Below are positions 25,933 through 36,411 of a stretch of DNA of 57,856 nt, piece by piece (within the stretch, counting starts at the first letter, position 1; the number at the start of each line of letters is the position of its first letter). The position numbers and the translations under genes are program-made. The stretch comes from Candidatus Acidiferrales bacterium. Its GTDB lineage: Bacteria > Acidobacteriota > Terriglobia > Acidiferrales > UBA7541. The notes under the pieces are model-generated. The model did not search any database. It worked only from the letters and a program-made list of their open reading frames with translations, and had not been told where the DNA came from. The stretch covers positions 1-57,856 of the forward strand of contig JASHRC010000208.1 in the NCBI GenBank assembly GCA_030037525.1. Direction: 5' to 3'.

Positions 25933-26775
25933 TCAATGGGGCGGCAAGACCGTACCTTGCGCCTGGCTTTCGCCACGGAAGGGAAGCTTGAATTTGTGGG
26001 CCAGTTCGGGCCAGAACTCACGCAGCACGTTCCAGCTGGCATCTTGCGCCAGCGTCAGGCTAATACCCTCGGCAGTGCGCCCCACGCCTGGCCTCGCGCC
26101 GGTGTGAAACGCACGAGACAAAGCGGCCGTACTGGTAACCCCCAGCCATTCGCAGTAATTGAATTCATTCGTGCCGTCTTCCCGTTTGGCTTCGATGGAA
26201 TGCCCGAGGGCGTGAAAAAAACGCCGCCGGGTTGAGCCGCGACCCAGACGGTAGTAACGCGGGTCCTCGCTGAAAATCGTTGAGTACACCACAACGGAAA
26301 AGAATTCTCCCGAGGCCTGGAGCGAGAAATTATAACCGAACCGTTTACCGTATCCGGCCGCGCCCTGTCCGAACGCCTGCTGGTCGTCTTCGGCTTGGCC
26401 GATCCCGGAATTAAACCCGACACTGAGAAAAGTAATGGGGTCGAACGTATCCTCCGCGAACAGAAGAAACTTTCCACCCAGCGTGAGAGAGCAGAGAAGC
26501 TCACCAGGCTTATAGTGAGGCGCGCCGACTGATTTTCGCTCCAGCCTTCGGCCAAAGGCGCCCACGACTTTCTGCAGGGGGCCCCGATAGTCTTGCCACC
26601 TCACCATCGGAACCGGTTGCAGGCAAGGGGCGACGGGGCTGACTTGCGTTTGCTCCGGCAGGGGCGCCGCCGGTGACGGCGGCTGTTGTTGCCTTGGATT
26701 CTCCTGCCCGTGGGCCCCGCTGGCCCACACGATGGCCAGCGCGAGGACCATCCGATGAGACATTCGCGAGAGCAT
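25933..26775 (-). CDS. Exported, probably outer-membrane protein of unknown function
   Basis: The protein has 280 residues from ATG 26775. The signal peptide (MVLALAIVWASGAHGQ) is followed by a Gln/Pro-rich linker. The rest has alternating hydrophobic and glycine-rich strands (GGKFLLFAEDTFDPITFLSV, FGYNFSLQASGEFFSVVVYS) that suggest beta-barrel membrane strands. The conserved-looking core is SEDPRYYRLGRGSTRRRFFH. Such proteins recur in Acidobacteriota, but I know of no assigned role. It precedes the monooxygenase-nadE pair on the same strand, 65 bp away. Confidence 0.7.
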   Translation of the reverse strand: MLSRMSHRMVLALAIVWASGAHGQENPRQQQPPSPAAPLPEQTQVSPVAPCLQPVPMVRWQDYRGPLQKVVGAFGRRLERKSVGAPHYKPGELLCSLTLGGKFLLFAEDTFDPITFLSVGFNSGIGQAEDDQQAFGQGAAGYGKRFGYNFSLQASGEFFSVVVYSTIFSEDPRYYRLGRGSTRRRFFHALGHSIEAKREDGTNEFNYCEWLGVTSTAALSRAFHTGARPGVGRTAEGISLTLAQDASWNVLREFWPELAHKFKLPFRGESQAQGTVLPPH

Positions 26776-26813
26776 GGGGCGGCATAGATAACATGTTTCG
26801 CTTGTCAGCGCTA

Positions 26814-27155
26814 TCACGGTGGTTCCATCGGGAATCCGGAGGAAGTCGGAATTGGTCTCCCGTTCGCGCACGCGATGGTTTTAAAGAGCAACTCCTTGCC
26901 GTTCATTTGAACGTCGAGATAGGTCATCTCCCAATGGCCTCCGCCTACGTCCTGCTGCTTGACCGAGAAGGTGCCACCTTGGTCGAGATGCCCGAGCATT
27001 CCTCCGCCGAATTGAACCGAAGCGGTGAGGCGTCCGTCGAGCTCCTCCAGGCGCTTTTCATGCTGGTCGATGTACATCTCCCCTTCCATATGGTGGAAAA
27101 CCTGGCCTGCGTGCCCGGCGGCCCCCCGGCGCTTCGGTCGGCTTGCTCGGCGTTC
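26814..27155 (-). pseudogene. Truncated remnant of an exported conserved protein
   Basis: A minus frame reads GQVFHHMEGEMYIDQHEKRL, then GGMLGHLDQGGTFSVKQQDV and GHWEMTYLDVQMNGKELLFK, before ending in unrelated sequence. The pattern is that of a beta-sheet domain in acidobacterial secreted proteins. It lacks a start: a stop codon lies at the upstream edge, and the preceding sequence has an Arg/Lys-rich tail only in part. I take it as a broken gene whose first half is gone. Confidence 0.5.
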
Positions 27156-27304
27156 AAATCACCGGTGATTTCATTATGGGAAGGGAGCTGCTCCACCGAC
27201 ATACCTCTACAGTGGTTTGAGCGACCTCTACCAGAAATGGCCCAGAAAAATCCGGTCGATTCGGTAGGCCGGTTCGTTTTGCGGGTAGCAGTCTGCGGGC
27301 GACA

Positions 27305-27324
27305 TTCGCGGTTGACACCGCGAA
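27305..27324. repeat. Perfect 8-bp inverted repeat with 4-base loop, behind msrA
   Basis: TTCGCGGT-TGAC-ACCGCGAA forms a perfect hairpin 18 bases beyond the msrA stop. Neither strand has a run of T after it, so a factor-independent terminator is doubtful. It may stabilise the msrA mRNA 3' end or pause RNA polymerase. Confidence 0.5.
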
Positions 27325-27342
27325 AATGCGTAGCCGGTCTAA

Positions 27343-27828
27343 TCAGGATTGTGCCGAGGGCAAGTGGCAGGAGCGGATTCCATTCTTTTCGAAATAACGC
27401 TGGTGATATTCCTCGGCCCGGTAAAACTCTGTAGCTGGAACAATCTGTGTCAGGATCGGGCGCTTGAAAAGCCCGGATTTTTCAAGCGCTTCCTTCGCTT
27501 GTCGAGCGGCAGCTTCCTGTTCTGCATCGTGGAAGAAGATGGCCGAGCGATACTGGGTGCCGTAGTCGGGGCCCTGCCGATTCAGCTGCGTGGGATCGTG
27601 GCTTTCAAAGAAAACCGCCAGGAGCTGGTGGTAGGAAACTTGCTTCGGATCGAATTCCACTTCGACCGCCTCGGCATGCCCGGTTTTATCGGTGCAAACC
27701 TCTTGGTACGTTGGATTTACCGTGTGGCCGCCAGTATAGCCGACCGTAGCGTTGGTAACGCCTTTGACCTGTCGAAAGGTGTCTTCCACGCCCCAGAAGC
27801 AGCCTGCTGCAAACGTCGCCTTGGCCAT
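27343..27828 (-). CDS. msrA: Peptide methionine (S)-sulfoxide reductase
   Basis: The protein has 161 residues from ATG 27828, nine bases after AAGGAGGAG. The catalytic Cys10 sits in [47 protein letters not shown] and [20 protein letters not shown] are the family motifs. It reduces methionine-S-sulfoxide in proteins with thioredoxin. A second cysteine near the C-terminus (GIRSCHL) is a likely resolving residue. No signal peptide, so cytoplasmic. Divergent from the OPT transporter. Confidence 0.96.
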   Translation of the reverse strand: MAKATFAAGCFWGVEDTFRQVKGVTNATVGYTGGHTVNPTYQEVCTDKTGHAEAVEVEFDPKQVSYHQLLAVFFESHDPTQLNRQGPDYGTQYRSAIFFHDAEQEAAARQAKEALEKSGLFKRPILTQIVPATEFYRAEEYHQRYFEKNGIRSCHLPSAQS

Positions 27829-28058
27829 GGCGGTGTGCTCCTCCTTGCCCGCGATGCTCCCATGTTGCCACATCGGCCGGGCCGGGTCGAGTCGCGAGCT
27901 TGGGCGCGTCGCACGGCGCGAAGAACAGTCGCCGTCGACATTGGTAGGAAACGACCAGCGCTTGCTGTCGGTCGGTTCTAATGCTACCGTGCCGCCATTT
28001 GCTGCCAGGGGCAACTGCCCTCTGACGGACCCGATGCGGTGACACCGGAGGCATAGCA

Positions 28059-30281
28059 GTGGCGACGAAAACCTGGACGAAACCATGGAGTTCGACAGCG
28101 CCGCAGGCAGAGTTTCTTCCGTATGTGGCACCGGAGGAAAGCGTTCGAGAGTTCAGTTTTCGAGCGGTTGTTCTAGGGGCGCTGTTCGGCGTCCTTTTCG
28201 GCGCCGTGTCGGTCTATGTCGGCCTGCGCGCAGGCCTGACGGTGTCTGCCTCGATTCCGATCGCGGTGCTTTCGATCAGCATCCTGCGCGCGTTCGGGCG
28301 CTCGACGATCCTCGAAAACAACATCGTGCAGACCACCGGCTCGGCAGGCGAGTCGGCGGCGGCCGGCGTGATCTTTACAATGCCGGCGCTGATCTTTCTC
28401 GGATTTTCACTCAACACGGAATACTGGCGTGTGTTTTTTTTAGCGTTGTTGGGTGGCACGCTCGGCGTGCTGTTCATGATTCCGCTGCGGAGACAACTGA
28501 TCGTCAAGGAGCACGGAAACCTGACGTTTCCCGAAGGCACGGCGTGCGCCGACGTGCTTGTGGCGGGGGAACGGGGCGGATCGTTTGCGGGGCGCGTGTT
28601 TTGGGGACTGGGACTGGGCGGCGTCTATACGTTTTGCATGAATACGCTCGGGCTGTGGCCCGGCCAGCCAGATTATCAGCCGAAGTGGCTGCCGGGCGCT
28701 TCGATACGCTGCACGATCACATCCGAGTATCTCGGAGTCGGCTACATCATCGGGCCGCGCGTCGCGGGATTTCTGTTCGCGGGCGGAGTGATCTCCTGGC
28801 TAGTGATGATGCCCGCCATGAGGTTCTTCGGTTCGCTGGCGCCCCATGTGGCTCTCTATCCAAGCACGGTGCCGATTCCCGAGATGACGCCCGATCAACT
28901 TTGGGCCACTTACATCCGCCCGATGGGTGCCGGAGCGGTAGCGGCGTCGGGACTGATTACGCTCGTCAAGACCATGCCGACGATTCTCGCGGCGCTGAGC
29001 GCGGGACTGAAAGACGTGCGGGTCCGGCAGGAATCCTTGCCCGCGGCCAACCGGACCGAGCGGGATCTCTCCATGAGGATCGTGGTCGGCGGTTCGATCG
29101 TGATCATGGCCATCATTTGGGCGTTTTTGAAGTTCAAGCCGGTGCCGGGGGCGCAGACGGGAGCTTTCTCAAATTTTCTGGCGGCGCTTTTCATCGTTGT
29201 GTTCGGGTTTCTCTTTGTGACGGTGGCCTCGCGCATCAGCGGGCTCATTGGAAATTCGTCGAATCCGATCAGCGGGATGACGATTGCGACGTTGATGGCT
29301 ACGTGCGCGGTTTTTCTGGTGGTCGATTGGACCGCCAACGCATACGCGGTGCTGGCGCTGACGATTGGCGGAGTGGTGTGCATTGCCGCGGCCATCGCCG
29401 GCGCCACTTCACAGGATTTGAAGACAGGCTTTCTGGTAGGGGCAACGCCGGCAAAGCAGCAGGTCGCGCTGGTCATCGGCGTGCTGGTCTCCTCGCTGGC
29501 CATTGGGGGGACGTTGATTCTGATGAATGTGGGGCTCGCGCAATACAAACCGATCGAGATTCCGCTCGACATCAACCATTTGCCTGTCGGTGTCGGGCTT
29601 CAGGACAACCACTACGTGCACCAAGGGAAAACCTACGCGCTGGTGAACGCCATCGGCTCCAGCGTGATTCCCGACGGGAAATATCTCTACGATCCCGGCA
29701 CGCGGCAGATCGAGGTTCAGTGGGAGCAGGGAATCGGCAGCGCCAAAGCCGCGGCGCCGCAGGCGCGGTTGATGGCAACCGTGATCAACGGAATTTTGAA
29801 CCGGCGGCTGCCGTGGCGGCTCGTGTTTCTGGGCGTCTTTCTGGTGATCGCGATCGAGATTCTCGGGATTCGCTCGCTGCCGTTCGCGGTCGGCACGTAC
29901 ATCTCCATTGGCACGACCATGGCGATGTTTGCAGGAGGTGTTGTGCGCTGGCTGGCCGAGCAGGGTATGGAGAAGCCGAGCGGCGCCGGAAGTGAAGTGA
30001 GCCCCGGCTCACTCTATTCGAGCGGGCTGATCGCTGCGGGAGGAGTTTTTGGGTTGCTGGCGATCATTCTGAATTTGCTCGAGGACCCCGAGCTGAGCCA
30101 GCATGTGCCGCACTGGCTGGTGCGGGCGCTCGATCTTCCCTGGCCTGCGATGCTCTTCACAGGATGGGGCGCCAAGCACATGCCCCATCTGGAGCAGGCG
30201 CAGGGGTTTGGCGTGCTGCTGTTTGCTGTGCTGGCCGCCACGCTATGGGTTTCCGCGCGAAAGAAACTGAGACAGTCCTAA
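28059..30281 (+). CDS. OPT-family oligopeptide transporter
   Basis: The protein has 740 residues, from GTG 28059 with GGAGG about seven bases upstream. It has some 14-16 membrane helices. Family motifs include [40 protein letters not shown] and [21 protein letters not shown] non-membrane loop (residues about 500-570, [20 protein letters not shown]) separates late helices. The OPT/YSL family imports oligopeptides or metal chelates with protons. The substrate of this bacterial branch is unknown. It is a single-gene unit convergent with galT. Confidence 0.93.
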   Translation: MATKTWTKPWSSTAPQAEFLPYVAPEESVREFSFRAVVLGALFGVLFGAVSVYVGLRAGLTVSASIPIAVLSISILRAFGRSTILENNIVQTTGSAGESAAAGVIFTMPALIFLGFSLNTEYWRVFFLALLGGTLGVLFMIPLRRQLIVKEHGNLTFPEGTACADVLVAGERGGSFAGRVFWGLGLGGVYTFCMNTLGLWPGQPDYQPKWLPGASIRCTITSEYLGVGYIIGPRVAGFLFAGGVISWLVMMPAMRFFGSLAPHVALYPSTVPIPEMTPDQLWATYIRPMGAGAVAASGLITLVKTMPTILAALSAGLKDVRVRQESLPAANRTERDLSMRIVVGGSIVIMAIIWAFLKFKPVPGAQTGAFSNFLAALFIVVFGFLFVTVASRISGLIGNSSNPISGMTIATLMATCAVFLVVDWTANAYAVLALTIGGVVCIAAAIAGATSQDLKTGFLVGATPAKQQVALVIGVLVSSLAIGGTLILMNVGLAQYKPIEIPLDINHLPVGVGLQDNHYVHQGKTYALVNAIGSSVIPDGKYLYDPGTRQIEVQWEQGIGSAKAAAPQARLMATVINGILNRRLPWRLVFLGVFLVIAIEILGIRSLPFAVGTYISIGTTMAMFAGGVVRWLAEQGMEKPSGAGSEVSPGSLYSSGLIAAGGVFGLLAIILNLLEDPELSQHVPHWLVRALDLPWPAMLFTGWGAKHMPHLEQAQGFGVLLFAVLAATLWVSARKKLRQS

Positions 30282-30330
30282 GCGAGCGATCCGGCCGCTG
30301 AGGTGGCCGAAGCCAGGTGGCTGCTCGTCC

Positions 30331-31335
30331 TTATCGGATGGTTGCTTCGCGAAGGAAGCGGGCGGACTCTTCCGGCGGAGTCGGATTGATGTAAAAGCCG
30401 GTGCCCCATTCGAATCCGGCGACACGGGTCAGCTTGGGCATGACCTCGAGGTGCCAATGATAGTGATCGTTGGTCTCCTCGCCGACCGGCGACGTGTGAA
30501 TGACGTAATTGTAGGCGGGGAAGTTCAGCGCCGAATCGATCCGTGCAAAGAATTCGCGCATGGTCCGAGCAAGACTGCTGTAATGCGGCGTGGGCATGTT
30601 TTCGAACGCAGAGCTGTGCTGGCGCGGAAGGATCCACGTTTCGAATGGGAAGCGCGGCGCGTAGGGGGCAAGCGCGATAAAGTAACTGTCGTTCAAGATC
30701 ACGCGCTTCTCGGTTTCGATCTCCTGGCGGATGATGTCGCAAAAGATGCAGCGCTCTTTTTCGCCGTAATAGCGCTTGGCGCTGTCGACCTCCTCCCGGA
30801 CGCGCTTGGGCACGATGGGAAGCGCGATCAATTGCGAATGGGTGTGCTCTTGGGTGGCGCCCGCGGCTTCGCCGTGGTTCTTGAAAAGCAGGATGTAGCG
30901 GAAGCGGCGGTCGTTTTTGAGATCGAGGGCACGATCGCGATAGGCCCACAGCATTTCCTCGATGGCGCTTTCCGGCATGGTGGCCAGGGTGAGTCGATGA
31001 TCGGGGGATTCGATGATGACTTCGTGCGCGCCGATGCCGCTCATGCGGTCGAATAACCCCTCGCCCTCGCGATCAAGACTGCCTTCGATGCCCAGAGCCG
31101 GAAACTTGTTGGAAACGACACGCAGCGACCAACCGGGCGTATCCCGGTTGCCGTTCTTGCGGCCATAGGCAAGGATCTCGGGCGGAGTTTTGCCTTCAGC
31201 GCCGGGGCAGAAAGGGCAATTTCTCGGATCCTTGATCTCGACACTCTGGCGAATGAAGTCCACCGGGCGCCGGGCGCGGTCGGTGGAGATGATCACCCAG
31301 CGTCCGGTGATAGGGTCCCTGCGAAGCTCGGGCAA
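30331..31335 (-). CDS. galT: Galactose-1-phosphate uridylyltransferase
   Basis: The protein has 334 residues, from TTG 31335 behind AAGGAG; no ATG near this point gives a better start. Sequence begins LPELRRDPITGRWVIISTD. The uridylylation site is the HTHSQ motif (GATQEHTHSQLIALPIVPKR), and zinc-type cysteines appear as NCPFCPGAEGK and RCIFCDIIRQ. It exchanges UMP between UDP-glucose and galactose-1-phosphate in the Leloir pathway. Partner galK and galE are not in this window. Upstream on the same strand is a class III aminotransferase. Confidence 0.93.
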   Translation of the reverse strand: MPELRRDPITGRWVIISTDRARRPVDFIRQSVEIKDPRNCPFCPGAEGKTPPEILAYGRKNGNRDTPGWSLRVVSNKFPALGIEGSLDREGEGLFDRMSGIGAHEVIIESPDHRLTLATMPESAIEEMLWAYRDRALDLKNDRRFRYILLFKNHGEAAGATQEHTHSQLIALPIVPKRVREEVDSAKRYYGEKERCIFCDIIRQEIETEKRVILNDSYFIALAPYAPRFPFETWILPRQHSSAFENMPTPHYSSLARTMREFFARIDSALNFPAYNYVIHTSPVGEETNDHYHWHLEVMPKLTRVAGFEWGTGFYINPTPPEESARFLREATIR

Positions 31336-31525
31336 TGCCTCTCCTTCCTGATGCCACCGCTCAGCTTCGAAATGCCGAGTGAATTGGCTTATTTTACTAC
31401 GGCGCACGGCACAAGAGGTGTGGCGAGGGCGAAGCAGTGCTACGAGGCTGCCAATGCGGCGGCCGCACCGAATTCTGGAGATGGGGACTGCGTGAGGTCC
31501 GGAAAGCGGGGCGGGAATCTCGGCC

Positions 31526-32878
31526 TTAGACGGAGCGATCCGCTTCCCAGATGCACTCATCGAGGGTGCGGAGTGCGAACTCGGCCTGCTCTTCGTCAAT
31601 GATGAGCGGAGGGCACAGACGCAACGTGTTTTCTCCAGCGCCCAGGACGAGCAGGCCGCGTTTAAACGCGGCCTGGATCACCTGATTGCGCAGCTCGGGC
31701 GCCTTCTCCTTGGTCCTTTGGTCCCGAACGAATTCGATTCCGATCATGAGCCCTTTGCCGCGAACATTGCCGACGCACCTGTGGCGCTGCGGCCAATCGC
31801 CGATCCGGCTGAAGATGAATTCGCCGAGCCGTGCCGCATTTTGGATGAGCCCACTCTCGAGCAAATCGAAGGTCGCGCTCGCCGCCGCAATCGAAACCGG
31901 ATTGCCGCCGAATGTGGAAGCGTGCGCGCCGGCAGTCCAGTCCATCACCTCCGATTTGGCGATGACGGCGCCCAAAGGCATGCCGGAGGCGATGCCCTTG
32001 GCCGTGCAGAGGATGTCGGGCTCAATCTCGGCGTGATCTGACGCCCACCATTTTCCCGTGCGCCCCATGCCGGACTGCACCTCATCGACGACCAGCAGAA
32101 TGCCGTGTCTGCGGCAGAGCTCGGCCAGGCCGCGCAGAAACTCCGGCGGCGCGGCCACGTAGCCGCCTTCCCCTTGAATGGGCTCGATGAAGATTGCGGC
32201 GACCTCTTCGGGGTCGACGAGGCGCCTGAAAAGCTCGCCTTCTATGTGCGCGAGGGCGTCGGCTGCGGCATGTTCCGGGCGAACTCCGTAAGCTCCGCGA
32301 TAGGGATTGGGGTAGGGCGTGTGGAAGACGCCCCCGAGCAGGGCGCCAAAACGTTTGCGTTGAACGGCCTTGCTCGCGGTGAGCGAGAGCGAGCCTAGGG
32401 TGCGGCCGTGGAAGCAGCCGTAGAAGGCGATGAACTTATCGCGCCGAGTGTGATAGCGGGCCAGCTTCATCGCCGCTTCCAAGGCCTCGGTGCCGGAGTT
32501 GCCGAAGTAGACGCGCTTGGGGCTTTTGCCGGGCACAACGGAGGCCAGCCTTTCCGCAAATTCGACCATGCCTTCGCAGTAGAAATCCGTGCTGGACATG
32601 TGAATCAGCCGAGCGGACTGCTTCTGAATTGCGGCGACCACGTCGGGATGGCAATGCCCGGTAGCGACGACGGCGATTCCGGCCGCGAAATCGAGAAAAA
32701 TGTTGCCGTCGGGGTCTTCGACCATCGCGCCGCGACCGGACTTGGCAACCAGCGGATAGTCGCGCGTGTAGGAAGGCGAAATCACCTGATGGTCCCGCTC
32801 GACAATTTCCCTGGCTTTGGGGCCGGGCAGAGCGGTCACCAGATGGGGCAATTTCCGTACTTTCTCAGCAACTTGCAT
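31526..32878 (-). CDS. Class III PLP aminotransferase (acetylornithine/GABA type)
   Basis: The protein has 450 residues, from ATG 32878 with GGGAGG five bases before it. Motifs include FLDFAAGIAVVATGHCHPDV, YFGNSGTEALEAAMKLARYH, FIEPIQGEGGYVAAPPEFLR, VVDEVQSGMGRTGKWWAS and the PLP lysine in CTAKGIASGMPLGAV. The length and motifs match 4-aminobutyrate/ornithine-type enzymes rather than ArgD proper (about 400 residues). Some relatives are amino-acid racemases, so I give no symbol. Confidence 0.88.
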   Translation of the reverse strand: MQVAEKVRKLPHLVTALPGPKAREIVERDHQVISPSYTRDYPLVAKSGRGAMVEDPDGNIFLDFAAGIAVVATGHCHPDVVAAIQKQSARLIHMSSTDFYCEGMVEFAERLASVVPGKSPKRVYFGNSGTEALEAAMKLARYHTRRDKFIAFYGCFHGRTLGSLSLTASKAVQRKRFGALLGGVFHTPYPNPYRGAYGVRPEHAAADALAHIEGELFRRLVDPEEVAAIFIEPIQGEGGYVAAPPEFLRGLAELCRRHGILLVVDEVQSGMGRTGKWWASDHAEIEPDILCTAKGIASGMPLGAVIAKSEVMDWTAGAHASTFGGNPVSIAAASATFDLLESGLIQNAARLGEFIFSRIGDWPQRHRCVGNVRGKGLMIGIEFVRDQRTKEKAPELRNQVIQAAFKRGLLVLGAGENTLRLCPPLIIDEEQAEFALRTLDECIWEADRSV

Positions 32879-33045
32879 GTGTTCCTCCCGGAAACGGATT
32901 TTCCCGGACGCGCGAATTGATTTCCTCAGGCCGCGTGCCGGCAGCCAGTGGAGGAATCGGAATTAATCAACGCCGAACAGGTTCGGTCGTTCAAAGCAGG
33001 GCGGTCGGTATGTGTGAAGGGGGTGGCCGTGTTGGGAGAAAACGC

Positions 33046-34485
33046 TCATTTGTACTTCCAGCGGACCGTGCCGTCTTTGGTATCTTCTACCACAATACCA
33101 GAATCTGCGAGTTTTTGGCGAATCTCGTCGGCTCGCTGGAAGTTCCGGCTCTTCTTCGCCGCAATACGTTCTCCGATGAGTGCTTCAATCTCGGCGGCGG
33201 GCATGCGCTGGTTTGGGCGCGAGAAGCCCAATTTTGCGAGCGTCTCATCGTCACGGTCCGCAAGCACCGCAAGTACGGCGTCGAATTTCTCCATTGCCGC
33301 CACCGCCCGGGGGGCATCCTGTTCGAGGAAGGTGCCGCGATCCATCGCCGTGTTGGCGTCGCGCACAAAATCAAAGACCGAGGCGAGCGCAACGGCCGTA
33401 TTGATGTCATTGGCGAGGCCCGCTTCGAACTCGTTTTCTGCCGTTTCGACGAGCCTTTCGACCTCCCGATTTGAGCCCGCCGCGAACTGCTCGGCCTTCA
33501 GCCGGGTGACGAAGTTGCGCAAACGCTCGACGGAACTGCGCGCCTGCATCAGGCCGTCCTCGGTGAAATTCAGCTGCCGGCGATAGGGCACCGAGAGCAA
33601 GAGGAAGCGGATCGTGGAAGGCTTGTGGCCTTTGGCGAACAGATCGCGCAACGTGTAGAAATTGCCGAGCGACTTGGACATCTTCTGACCCTCGATAATC
33701 AGATGCTCGGCGTGCAGCCACATGCGAACAAACGGCTTTCCGGTGGCTGCTTCGCTTTGCGCGATCTCGTTTTCGTGATGCGGGAAGGCCAGATCGACTC
33801 CTCCGGTGTGGATATCGAGCGTGTCGCCGAGATATTTCATCGACATCGCGGAGCACTCCACATGCCAGCCTGGCCTGCCGGGGCCGATGCGCGTTTCCCA
33901 AAAGTGCTCGCCGGGTTTGGGCGCCTTCCACAAGGCGAAATCGCGCGCATTTTCCTTGTCATATTGATCCACATCCACGCGAGCGCCCGGCTGAATGCCG
34001 CTCAGGTCGATTTTGGAGAGCTTGCCGTACTCAGGGAATTTTGAGATGCGGAAGTAGATCGAGCCGTCGGTCGTGTAGGTAAAGCCTTTTTGCTGGAGCT
34101 TCTCAATCAGCGTGACCATATCTTCGATGTGATCGGTGGCGCGAACCAATTCTTCCGGCATTTCAATCCCTAAGGCGTCAATGTCTTCGAGGAAGGCCCG
34201 GATGTATTTGTCGGTATATTCGCGAATCCCGATCCCGGCGGCGGCAGCAGAATGAATGATGCGATCGTCCACGTCGGTAACATTCATGACCTGCAGCACG
34301 CGATAGCCCTGAGACCTAAGAAAGCGCCGCAGAATGTCCTGAAAAACGAACGTGCGAAAGTTCCCGATGTGTGCAGACGCATAGACGGTCGGGCCGCAAG
34401 TGTAGATGCGCACCTCTCCCGGATGCAGGGGATCGAGCGGCTCCAGGCGATTGGTCAGCGTGTTATAGAGGCGTATCTCTCGCAT
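33046..34485 (-). CDS. cysS: Cysteinyl-tRNA synthetase
   Basis: This 479-residue class I synthetase charges tRNA-Cys. ATP-binding signatures are HIGN (ASAHIGNFRTFVFQDI) and KMSKS (EGQKMSKSLGNFYTLRDLF). The zinc ligands that recognise cysteine are in YTCGPTVYAS, HVECSAMSMKYLG and FPHHENEIAQSE. The C-terminal helical anticodon-binding part ends WKYK. It has normal full length and is essential. The first motif is HIGN rather than HIGH, as commonly seen in CysS. Confidence 0.97.
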   Translation of the reverse strand: MREIRLYNTLTNRLEPLDPLHPGEVRIYTCGPTVYASAHIGNFRTFVFQDILRRFLRSQGYRVLQVMNVTDVDDRIIHSAAAAGIGIREYTDKYIRAFLEDIDALGIEMPEELVRATDHIEDMVTLIEKLQQKGFTYTTDGSIYFRISKFPEYGKLSKIDLSGIQPGARVDVDQYDKENARDFALWKAPKPGEHFWETRIGPGRPGWHVECSAMSMKYLGDTLDIHTGGVDLAFPHHENEIAQSEAATGKPFVRMWLHAEHLIIEGQKMSKSLGNFYTLRDLFAKGHKPSTIRFLLLSVPYRRQLNFTEDGLMQARSSVERLRNFVTRLKAEQFAAGSNREVERLVETAENEFEAGLANDINTAVALASVFDFVRDANTAMDRGTFLEQDAPRAVAAMEKFDAVLAVLADRDDETLAKLGFSRPNQRMPAAEIEALIGERIAAKKSRNFQRADEIRQKLADSGIVVEDTKDGTVRWKYK

Positions 34486-34553
34486 TTTGGGATGGTTCGC
34501 AAAAGGGGCATTTTATCCGAGGTTTGCCGCGGGGCCAAAGACGCGATTCCTCG

Positions 34554-36338
34554 CTAGCTTTGCTCAGAAGGCTTCTCGCCTTCAAGGCCTAGAGGATTCT
34601 CGGCATCGGTCGAGCCCACCCCAAACGAATTGAGAATGTCGGCGAGCGCGACAGTGCCGAGCAGAACGTGAACGTTGGCGCGGCTCACGACGGGAAGAAC
34701 ATCGACCTTGGCCTTCCCCATGCGTTCCAGTGCCAGATCCAAGGGATGGTCCGCGTGTACGTGCGGCAAAGGTGCGCGACTGGCCAGTTCCTTCAGCGGC
34801 TTCGCACCCTCTCCCCTGGCAACCGCCTGCCGCAGGGTGTTCCGCCCCACGATCCCCTCCAGTGCGCCGTCGTTCATTACGAGCCAGGCGTGAAAGGCGC
34901 TGGCGCGCGTTCGTTCTGCGGCTTCTTGAACGGTCATTTCCCCCGACAGCACGTCTGTCGGTGGTCTCATGACCTGAGCCACAATGCGTTTCGCAAACTG
35001 CCTGCGTACTTCCGCGCCGGGCAAGTGGATCCCCTCCTGTACCGCCAGCGCCTGAGAAATCGAAAGCGGCTGTAGTTGAGAGGCGATCAGGAAGCTCAGC
35101 AGGTTCGAAATCATGAGCGGGACGATGACGGCGTAATCACGAGTGGTCTCAAAAATCATCAATACGGATGTCATGGGAGTACGCATAATGCCGGCAAACA
35201 AAGCTCCCATGCCGACGAGCGCATAAGCGCCGGGCGCCGCCGTATACGTGGGCCACAGATAGTGAGCCGCGCTGCCGATCACTCCTCCCAGCATCGCCCC
35301 CAGAAACAAACTCGGGGCGAACAGGCCACCGGCGTTGCCTGACGCGTAGCTCATGATGATGCTCGCGAACTTGAGCAAAACCAGAAGTCCCATGATCCGA
35401 AGGGCCATTCGTCCGTTCAGTGCATCGCCCACGTAGGAGTATCCGACGCCCAAGACCTGGGGCAGCCACCAACCGAGGAGTCCGACCAGCAACCCCCCGC
35501 TCACCGGTTGCGCCCACCGGGTGCGATCCGGCAACCTTCGGAAGCCTGCACGTGTTCTGATCATGACCTTGGCGAACACGGCCGAGAACACGCCACCGGC
35601 CACCCCCAGCACGGCATAGATCACAAATTCCGCGGAGTGGACCAACTCATACTGCGGGGCTTTAAACAGGGGGTTGCTGCCGAGTATCATGCGCAACATC
35701 AGCCATGCCGTGGCCGATGCCAGCACGATTGAACCCAAGACAGGGGCGTTGAGATCGCCCACGATTTCCTCGAGCGCGTAGACCACGGCCGCCAAGGGCG
35801 TATTGAACGCGGCCGCGATCGCAGCCGCCGCTCCGACAGGAATAAGGGCCTTCACGCTTTCGGTCCGCAGGCCGAGCCGACGCCCCAGCACCGATGCAAT
35901 CCCAGAGCCAACGTGCACCGAGGGCCCCTCAGGGCCGAGCGGGATTCCGCTGCCCAGAGTTACCGCCGTGCAGAGAAATTTGCCGAAAACCGTACGAAGA
36001 GTGATGACACCGTCGCGCACGAACAAGGCCACCTTTGTTTGCGTGACACCGCTGCCCCGCGCATCGGGGAAATACCGCAACAACACATATCCCATGCTGA
36101 GAGAACCGATCACCGGAGTTGCGACGCGCCTCCACACCGGGCTGCCCACCGGATACATCCGGAGGCCTAGTCGCTCAGTGAGCAGGAGCAGGGCCACGAC
36201 CGCCAAGCCGGTCAGAGCGCCGATCATGATGCTTAAAATCAACAGTAGCTGCTGCTCGCGTTCCCCAAACCGCGCGCTCAGCCAGCGAAAGGGCGATTGC
36301 CACCAACGAACGACCGAGGTATCGACGGTGTCGCTCAC
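34554..36338 (-). CDS. ClC-family chloride channel/antiporter with two CBS domains
   Basis: The protein has 594 residues; the better start is GTG 36338 nine bases behind AGAGG, though a TTG at 36347 is in frame. About 10 membrane helices carry ClC signatures: DARGSGVTQTKVALFVRDG, GIPLGPEGPSVHVGSG with the gating Glu, YALEEIVGD with the internal proton Glu, and GLFAPSLFLGAM. The anion motif GREGP reads GPEGP here. Two C-terminal CBS domains follow from about residue 440 and may sense adenine nucleotides. Both glutamates suggest H+/Cl- exchange rather than a passive channel. Confidence 0.9.
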   Translation of the reverse strand: MSDTVDTSVVRWWQSPFRWLSARFGEREQQLLLILSIMIGALTGLAVVALLLLTERLGLRMYPVGSPVWRRVATPVIGSLSMGYVLLRYFPDARGSGVTQTKVALFVRDGVITLRTVFGKFLCTAVTLGSGIPLGPEGPSVHVGSGIASVLGRRLGLRTESVKALIPVGAAAAIAAAFNTPLAAVVYALEEIVGDLNAPVLGSIVLASATAWLMLRMILGSNPLFKAPQYELVHSAEFVIYAVLGVAGGVFSAVFAKVMIRTRAGFRRLPDRTRWAQPVSGGLLVGLLGWWLPQVLGVGYSYVGDALNGRMALRIMGLLVLLKFASIIMSYASGNAGGLFAPSLFLGAMLGGVIGSAAHYLWPTYTAAPGAYALVGMGALFAGIMRTPMTSVLMIFETTRDYAVIVPLMISNLLSFLIASQLQPLSISQALAVQEGIHLPGAEVRRQFAKRIVAQVMRPPTDVLSGEMTVQEAAERTRASAFHAWLVMNDGALEGIVGRNTLRQAVARGEGAKPLKELASRAPLPHVHADHPLDLALERMGKAKVDVLPVVSRANVHVLLGTVALADILNSFGVGSTDAENPLGLEGEKPSEQS

Positions 36339-36411
36339 GAGTCCCAACCTCTACACAAATCATCATAGCGAGGTTTGCCGCAGTTGAACCACCTGCGCTT
36401 TCGCCTGTCGA

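Larger units (their letters stand above)
26776..27342. other. Mostly non-coding, holds one gene fragment and an inverted repeat
   Basis: No intact gene lies between the exported protein and msrA. A minus-strand fragment (26814-27155) and a perfect 20-bp inverted repeat (27305-27324) are listed separately. Confidence 0.6.

Noticed and set aside
28085..29995. 636-codon frame overlapping the OPT gene in another frame
   Set aside because: Arg/Gly-rich shadow frame; membrane helices are only in the OPT frame.
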